Source: Lachancea kluyveri NRRL Y-12651 (lineage: Eukaryota; Ascomycota; Saccharomycetes; Saccharomycetales; Saccharomycetaceae). Taken from it: a stretch of 64,000 bases of DNA. How positions within the stretch are numbered: the stretch's first letter is position 1; each line of letters starts with the position of its first letter. The stretch is from NCBI GenBank assembly GCA_000149225.2, contig CM000687.1, positions 176,501 through 240,500 of the forward strand, written 5' to 3'. Shown one piece after another: positions 58,891 through 64,000 of the stretch. Made by a program: the position numbers and the translations under genes. The notes under the pieces are model-generated. The model had not been told where the DNA came from, made no database searches, and worked only from the letters and a program-made list of their open reading frames with translations.

Positions 58891-60795
58891 CTATTTCAAA
58901 GCAATTCTCCTTTTTGGATTGTCTAACTGAGATGCTTTTTCTGCAATTTTCAACAGTGCTTCAACCTCTTGCTCTTGAGATAAAATGTCAAAAAGTAGCA
59001 AAGACATGGTGCGTGATAGTAAAGCTTGCAATATTATACCAATTGGTGAATTCATATTTTCAGTGTGGCTAAGAGCATCATCCAAATATGATGTTGAAAT
59101 ACCATTGATTTCCACAAAATACACATCAGAGTGTGTTTTATCCTTTTCGTTCCGTACTTCGAATTTCAAAATGCCAATTCCATTAGAAGCAGGTTTTGTG
59201 TTGACCGTTTCTAATAAATCTTCAACATTAGTTTGATTTGATATATCAATACGCTGTGAATTCATATCAACAGACGTTTCCTCAATTTTGACCTTTATCT
59301 CAGATTCTGGGTCTCTGGAGTCATCACGTAGCATATCTATAGATACAGCATCCTCGCATAAAGCAACGTGCTGGAAGTTGATGTTTGATATTTCATTTTC
59401 TTTCAGGGTTCCTAAACCAGTGTAATTGGTAATGAATCGGACAAACGCGTTTCTCAAAGCCTTATTGTTATTCGAAATAGAGATTATGTTGCAATTGGTA
59501 TGTGTTTTCAGACATCTTTCAATATAGGCCTGACATTCTTGAGAAAATAAGTCCGACTCAGAAACCAATTCACGGGGAATGACTCTATTGAAGTAGTACA
59601 ATTTACCATCCAAGGTGATCTCCTTTGTTGCGTAATCCACATTACAGAGTGAATCGTTGGCAACGTAAGCGAAGCAACGGATTTTCCCCCGCAATTCGTC
59701 AATAGAGTTTTCTAGCTTTCTTCTCCTCACCTGCTCTTCCTCCATTTTGTCAAACTCTAAATTGTACCGAGCTTCTGCTGTGTGGGCCAGTGCGCGAAAC
59801 TCGTCGGTTTTCGATTCGGCCAACTGGTACTCGGTAGTCAGTTGTGAGAGCGATTGTTCTAATGGAGCATTCTCTTCCTTTAACAGCTCTATCTTGCTTC
59901 GTATTTCTTCGATTTTCCTCTTCGTTATTTCTTTGGTGTTCACACATTCATTAACGTCATCCTTTAATGATCTTACTGTTTCATAAAGTCTCTCTCTTTT
60001 AGTAGCCAATTGGTCCCGCTTGGAGCGTAGTTCAATCAATGGCTTTTCCTTCTCTGAAACAAACTCCGCAAATTGTTTCGAAAGTGTTTCTTCATACTCC
60101 TTGCATTTTTCTCTATTTTTCGCCTGTAATCTGTCTAGCTCGGTTTGCTTTTCGAGCCTTTGTATTTTAAGGGCATCTATTTCTTCTATCATATGAACAC
60201 TTGGCTTATAATCTTCAATCTCCAATAATTTTTTCTCCCATTCTGCTCTCTTGTTCGTCATTGCTATGTCTAGTTCATTCTTTACCTTCTGAGCTTCTAC
60301 TGAATGCCTCAACTGTAAATTACCTATGCACAATTCGCCGTTTTTCCGATGAAGATCACATTCGCTACTTTTGGAGTCCAACTCAGTGATCAGTTGAATT
60401 AACTCTTTACGTAGCTCGCTAACAAAAGTAGACTTTTTACTAATATTGTATTTTAACTCTGGTAACACTCTGTCGTTGATGAGCAACGCTTCCCCTTCAA
60501 TCTCAGATATGGACTTGCGAAAATGATTTATGTCTTTCATTATCTTCCTTTCACGCTTTTTAACTTCTTCGATGACGTTAGGATCACCGTAGTAGTAGCG
60601 GTTCATTAACCTAACATTAGGATCCATCTTGTCCTTCTGTGCATCGATAGCGGACATTTTTTTGTTCATGAAAGGTATCTTTGAGGTGTTCGTTACGTCG
60701 TCTAAGACGTTAACTCTCTTGTGGGAGGGTATCAACATATTCTCTGAGCTTGATGGACGCTTTTTCGAAAAGCTGGGTATCCTGGAGCTGTTCAT
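58891..60795 (-). CDS. CIK1/VIK1: Kar3-associated coiled-coil protein, co-orthologue of Cik1 and Vik1
   Basis: 634 residues from the ATG (CAT at 60793-60795); S. cerevisiae Cik1 is 594 and Vik1 647. These proteins pair with the kinesin-14 motor Kar3 and target it to microtubules or spindle poles. The basic N-terminus (SSRIPSFSKKRPSSSENM) is followed by a long coiled coil (about 75-370). The C-terminal domain has the kinesin-like fold without nucleotide-binding motifs (GKIRCFAYVANDSLCNV, QECQAYIERCLKTH, GLGTLKENEIS). A pre-duplication yeast should have one gene for YMR198W and YPL253C, and the neighbours match both loci. Confidence 0.88.
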   Translation of the reverse strand: MNSSRIPSFSKKRPSSSENMLIPSHKRVNVLDDVTNTSKIPFMNKKMSAIDAQKDKMDPNVRLMNRYYYGDPNVIEEVKKRERKIMKDINHFRKSISEIEGEALLINDRVLPELKYNISKKSTFVSELRKELIQLITELDSKSSECDLHRKNGELCIGNLQLRHSVEAQKVKNELDIAMTNKRAEWEKKLLEIEDYKPSVHMIEEIDALKIQRLEKQTELDRLQAKNREKCKEYEETLSKQFAEFVSEKEKPLIELRSKRDQLATKRERLYETVRSLKDDVNECVNTKEITKRKIEEIRSKIELLKEENAPLEQSLSQLTTEYQLAESKTDEFRALAHTAEARYNLEFDKMEEEQVRRRKLENSIDELRGKIRCFAYVANDSLCNVDYATKEITLDGKLYYFNRVIPRELVSESDLFSQECQAYIERCLKTHTNCNIISISNNNKALRNAFVRFITNYTGLGTLKENEISNINFQHVALCEDAVSIDMLRDDSRDPESEIKVKIEETSVDMNSQRIDISNQTNVEDLLETVNTKPASNGIGILKFEVRNEKDKTHSDVYFVEINGISTSYLDDALSHTENMNSPIGIILQALLSRTMSLLLFDILSQEQEVEALLKIAEKASQLDNPKRRIALK

Positions 60796-61746
60796 GATCC
60801 TTGTTTCTCTTTGTATCAGGTTTGTTTCAGATGCGTAACAGTTGCTGCAGGTGCTAATCTATACCTATAAATAGAATTGTTGGAAATCTATAAGTCAAAA
60901 CTGGATAGTCCTGGCAAAGATTTACTATTTGCACACTTGTTCTCTCGTAAGCAGGATTACTGTTTAGAGCTGATGAAAGTTGAAGCAAAGATAAAATTGT
61001 AAACAAATGAGAAACACAAACATAAACAAAACCATATTCCGAGGGTATCTCTGGTCGAGAAGCGTTTATCCGAGGGTCAAATAATCAGTTGAAAAACGCG
61101 ATCCGCAAATTAAGAGTCGTCACAATTGACTGAGATACTATGATCCCTCTAGCATCAAAAATAGAGTCCGGAGACTGGACTGTCGAACACCAGTGGTCTG
61201 TATCCTTTCCTCCAGAGATTAAAGTTTTTCTTCCACCTTATTGCGAGAATGGATCGATTATATCTGGTATACTGAATTACCTAGTATCATCAAAACAGTT
61301 GAGTGACTCATGACTCACGAGAGCAGATGTAAATGCGGTTCTAAGTAGTAAGTTGCACCCAAATTGCTCATCTGCCCATAGCTCCGGCTAAGTTTACTCC
61401 AAGAAAAAAAAATTTAAAGACGGCCTTAATATATGCTATGCTGACTTCTCGCAAGCATTGGTCTCTATCATCGGCAAAGGGACGGTTCCCTTGAAACCAT
61501 GGTAAGATGAAAGTACAATTTGCGAAAGTGCAGAAGTAGATGCCTAAAACCGTGGGTTTGATATTTGAAAGTCCTGGACTTGTAAACAACGTCTGGGGAT
61601 CACAATTTCTCGAAATCGAAATACATTATTCATTTATCCTAACTAAAGTTTTGAACTTGTAGATTAATGAATATATGGAGTAAAATAAATACAAAGGTTT
61701 GTCTTTCTGCCACTTGCCTATATACATGCACGTACCTCTTGCTTTT
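60796..61746. other. Upstream region of CIK1/VIK1 and 3' region of YAH1
   Basis: 951 bp between two minus-strand genes. It contains a possible 57-codon ORF (61140-61313, +). I see no RNA gene or transposon remnant. Confidence 0.5.
61140..61313 (+). CDS. Possible small ORF, unknown
   Basis: 57 codons from an ATG at 61140 to TGA 61311-61313, opening MIPLASKIESGDWTVEHQWS. It has varied, protein-like composition (VSFPPEIKVFLPPYCENGS) and no low-complexity runs, but no family is recognised and there are no flanking splice signals. It lies opposite in strand to both neighbours. Chance is quite possible. Confidence 0.25.
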   Translation: MIPLASKIESGDWTVEHQWSVSFPPEIKVFLPPYCENGSIISGILNYLVSSKQLSDS

Positions 61747-62235
61747 CTATTCAAAATCAGAGGAGCTGACGTTTCTGGTCATAGCTGGTAAAGCGACCCT
61801 GAGACCGTCGATTTCCTTGGACATTTTGATTTGACAGCCTAATCTACTGGTTTCGGTCAAGCCATAAGCCAAATCCAGCATATCGTTCTCATCGTCATCA
61901 GGCTCTTCAAGAGCATCGTAGTAATCAGGATCCACAATTACGTGACAAGTAGAACAAGCACAAGAGCCACCACATGCACCTTCCATGTCAAGGTTGTGTC
62001 CCTGAGCTATATCTAAAAGTGAGTCGCCTTCAGATACGTCAAAAGTCTTCTGAGTACCATCTTTTAGTATAAAAGTGACGTGTAGTTCTTCGCCTGGCTT
62101 GGGCTTGTGTAAGTGGCCATGCAAAACAGATAGTGTGTGTGAGAAAGGGCGTACTAGAGTACAGGATGGCAATCTAGATGGCAAAAGGGTGCGTATGACA
62201 GGTCTGGTTAGTGTACAAGCAGTTAATCTAAACAT
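61747..62235 (-). CDS. YAH1: Mitochondrial [2Fe-2S] ferredoxin
   Basis: 162 residues (S. cerevisiae 172) from the ATG (CAT at 62233-62235). Yah1 passes electrons from Arh1 to iron-sulfur cluster assembly and to heme A and coenzyme Q synthesis in the matrix. The N-terminal about 45 residues form an Arg-rich presequence (MFRLTACTLTRPVIRTLLPS). The adrenodoxin-type cluster ligands are CGGSCACSTC plus the distant Cys in TSRLGCQI. The loop DPDYYDALEEPDDDENDMLDLA carries the acidic partner-binding surface. Position matches YPL252C. Confidence 0.96.
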   Translation of the reverse strand: MFRLTACTLTRPVIRTLLPSRLPSCTLVRPFSHTLSVLHGHLHKPKPGEELHVTFILKDGTQKTFDVSEGDSLLDIAQGHNLDMEGACGGSCACSTCHVIVDPDYYDALEEPDDDENDMLDLAYGLTETSRLGCQIKMSKEIDGLRVALPAMTRNVSSSDFE

Positions 62236-62610
62236 TTTGTCTGATTCTAGTTTTTCCCGCAGCTTTTCTTATAGTTTTTGTTAGGATTGATGGAGTCGTT
62301 GTTACCAAACAAGAGCCATCCTTCAAAAATTTTCACCGGATATAAATCGGAGATTATTTCACACCAATGTAAAGAACAACACTGGGGAAATACCGGTTGG
62401 CAACTCAGACCGACCTACTTCAGTTCGAATTTAGGAACGGCTATGAGTTACAATTAATGTAGTTTGTAAGAGTTTATAGTTCAAGTTGACGCGTATAGTA
62501 TGTGTTCACGTGATCGTGAATTATAGATTTTTCGTACAACGGATAGGATTCTCGACCCTGGCCCCTTCAACTTGCTTTAGATAACAAGCTAAAGCGAAAA
62601 GAAAGTTAAA
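62236..62610. other. Divergent promoter region YAH1/VTI1
   Basis: 375 bp. TCACGTGA (Cbf1-type) lies at 62506-62513, 98 bp before the VTI1 ATG, and ACGCG occurs at 62489-62493. No gene is present. Confidence 0.5.
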
Positions 62611-63267
62611 ATGAGTGACTTGTTGTCTTCATATGAATCAGACTTTAAAGCAACACTAGAGCAAACGAAGGCACTATTGTCAACCGCTCCATCTCAGGTG
62701 TTACCTCAAAGGAATTCGATTTTGAAACAGATAGAACAGCAGCAGGATGAGTTATTTGACCTGATTGATCAAATGGAGATAGAGGTGAACGATAGTGTTG
62801 TGGAAGCTAATACTAGAGCAAATTTTAAGTCCAAGTTACGTGGCTACAAAAAACAGGTCCAAGCCGAAATAAAATTACCATTGCAACAGCTAGTGGACAC
62901 CAGAGACCGTGACTTATTGTTCCAAGGTTCTGGAGAAAACTCTCAGCTTGATGATGAGCAGAGACAGCAACTTCTATCTAACCATTCTATCTTGCAACGT
63001 ACGGGTGACAAGCTCAGAGATGCTACAAGAACGGCCACAGAGACTGAAGGCATTGGTGCCCAAATTATGATGGATTTAAGGTCCCAGAGGGAAACATTAG
63101 AGAATGCTAGGCAAACACTGTTCCAAGCAGACTCGTATGTGGATAAGAGTATAAAGACCTTAAAAACGATGAGTAGAAGGCTCGTGGCTAACAAGTTCAT
63201 CAGCTATGCGATAATCGCCGTATTAATTCTATTGATTTTGTTGGTATTGTTTTCTAAATTCAAGTGA
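62611..63267 (+). CDS. VTI1: Q-SNARE Vti1
   Basis: 218 residues (S. cerevisiae 217) from the ATG at 62611, opening MSDLLSSYESDFKATLEQ. Vti1 is a Qb SNARE used in cis-Golgi, endosomal and vacuolar fusion. The N-terminal three-helix (Habc) domain covers about 1-100. The SNARE motif follows (about 125-190, with the zero-layer Gln inside GAQIMMDLRSQRETLENARQ). The C-terminus is a tail anchor (FISYAIIAVLILLILLVLF). Position matches YMR197C. Confidence 0.97.
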   Translation: MSDLLSSYESDFKATLEQTKALLSTAPSQVLPQRNSILKQIEQQQDELFDLIDQMEIEVNDSVVEANTRANFKSKLRGYKKQVQAEIKLPLQQLVDTRDRDLLFQGSGENSQLDDEQRQQLLSNHSILQRTGDKLRDATRTATETEGIGAQIMMDLRSQRETLENARQTLFQADSYVDKSIKTLKTMSRRLVANKFISYAIIAVLILLILLVLFSKFK

Positions 63268-63363
63268 GCGGCAGAGGGAAAACGAAAGGTTAAAAAAAAA
63301 AAAAAAAAGAGGATGATGTGCATAATTTACGTATGGATATATGTATTTTTTTTCATTTTTTTT

Positions 63364-64000
63364 TTATTTAGTTTCTAATTCATCATCATCTGTCCTACTT
63401 GCAGCATCTTTGTTAACGGAAAAGTTCTTTAGTTTATCCTTCAATTTCCTAATTAACTTTGATTCTTTCTCGTGTGCAATCTCAGACTTTTCTTGGTTGC
63501 GTTCTTCATACTTCAAATCTTCTATCGATGCAGATTCCTCTTGGCTGTCGCCACTAATAAAAGATCCACTGGGCGCTTCGCTGTTACTAGTCTTGGGGGT
63601 TAATGATTTAGCAGGACACGCCATTCTGTGACTCAACCTCTCTTCTTCGCTCAACTCGAGATGGGTTGCAGTTAAACTGATGAGACTTTTGGCAGATTTA
63701 CGTCTTGACATTCTGCCGGGCATGATGAGAGGAGCGCCGTCAGCACTTCCAGACGACCCCGATTGTATATCGTCTGCTGTTACCGAAGACCTCGGTGTTC
63801 TTGGTAACCTGACACAAGAGATACCAGTATCATGGATCCATTTTGCTACAAGTGCAGTCCAACCACATTGATGAGAAGCGCCTAGCCCTCTACCAGTGTC
63901 ACCATCGAAATATTCAAAGAATGGGATACAACCCTTGAAATGTTCATCGTTAGAAAGCATATCCTCGGAATCCCCTGAGTAAGAGGCTCTGATGCCATTA
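63364..64000 (-). CDS. YMR196W: YMR196W-type glycosyl hydrolase (GH63-like) homologue, C-terminal part
   Basis: The gene runs off the right edge; only about the last 212 residues are visible, ending at the stop at 63364-63366. The frame is open through 63999 (NGIRASYSGDSED then MLSNDEHFKGC). The conserved end of the catalytic domain is FFEYFDGDTGRGLGASHQCGWTALVAKWI. Then comes RLPRTPRSS and a low-complexity charged tail with MSRRKSAKSL, all matching YMR196W. The protein resembles glycoside hydrolase family 63 (mannosyl-oligosaccharide glucosidase-like), but its role is not established. The ATG at 63960 is internal. Confidence 0.9.
   Translation of the reverse strand, partial: NGIRASYSGDSEDMLSNDEHFKGCIPFFEYFDGDTGRGLGASHQCGWTALVAKWIHDTGISCVRLPRTPRSSVTADDIQSGSSGSADGAPLIMPGRMSRRKSAKSLISLTATHLELSEEERLSHRMACPAKSLTPKTSNSEAPSGSFISGDSQEESASIEDLKYEERNQEKSEIAHEKESKLIRKLKDKLKNFSVNKDAASRTDDDELETK

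Noticed and set aside
60870-60900. TGTTGGAAAT near 60880 as a Ty LTR end
   Set aside because: Diverges from the TGTTGGAATA LTR start after eight bases; no LTR body, partner repeat or nearby tRNA gene.
2035-62610. Point centromere (CDEI, AT-rich CDEII, CDEIII)
   Set aside because: CACGTG boxes are present, but none is followed by about 80 bp of AT-rich DNA and a TGTTT...CCGAA element.

Overview
The window is nuclear DNA of a budding yeast of the family Saccharomycetaceae. Genes are compact and nearly intron-free, and codon use is yeast-like. The one sure intron (RAD14) has GTATGC and TACTAAC signals, and the proteins closely resemble those of Saccharomyces cerevisiae. The gene order is pre-whole-genome-duplication (non-WGD). 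Genes that S. cerevisiae splits between chromosomes XIV (YNR006-YNR017), XIII (YMR196-YMR205) and XVI (YPL252-YPL256) are interleaved here in one collinear series with matching relative strands. A Zygosaccharomyces, Torulaspora or Lachancea-type species is likely; the species itself cannot be fixed from the sequence.

Layout. 1-2034: end of an Rrt12-like subtilase, then TIM23. 2035-10849: a long leader region and ACC1. 11234-26507: SMM1, an Msb1-family gene absent from the matching S. cerevisiae loci, a YNR014W/YMR206W-like gene, PHO91, URK1 and PRP2. 26997-33303: a PA14-type flocculin-like adhesin and GLO1, which interrupt the expected PRP2-to-PFK2 order. 34071-50539: PFK2, INP1, TOM40, CSE2, ERG2, NRM1, LRO1, ATG3, RAD14 and VPS27. 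51183-64000: ROT1, a G1 cyclin (CLN1/CLN2), an unrecognised beta-propeller-like gene, BBP1, HFI1, CIK1/VIK1, YAH1, VTI1 and the C-terminal part of a YMR196W-type glucosidase homologue.

The genes are independently transcribed housekeeping genes, not an operon. They cover fatty acid synthesis (ACC1), mitochondrial import (TIM23, TOM40), glycolysis and methylglyoxal removal (PFK2, GLO1), lipid and sterol synthesis (LRO1, ERG2), G1/S control (CLN, NRM1) and vesicle traffic (VPS27, VTI1, ATG3).

The most interesting locus is the ACC1 5' region. An AUG-free leader of about 420 nt ends at a perfect GTATGT splice donor. Five ATGs lie inside the candidate intron and none between the acceptor and the ACC1 start. 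The reading frame just upstream of that start encodes an arginine-rich mitochondrial presequence with no AUG. This suggests that one gene makes both cytosolic and mitochondrial acetyl-CoA carboxylase, using a spliced leader and a non-AUG start. GLO1 has a similar two-start arrangement. I found no tRNA gene, transposon, LTR, virus-like element or centromere.
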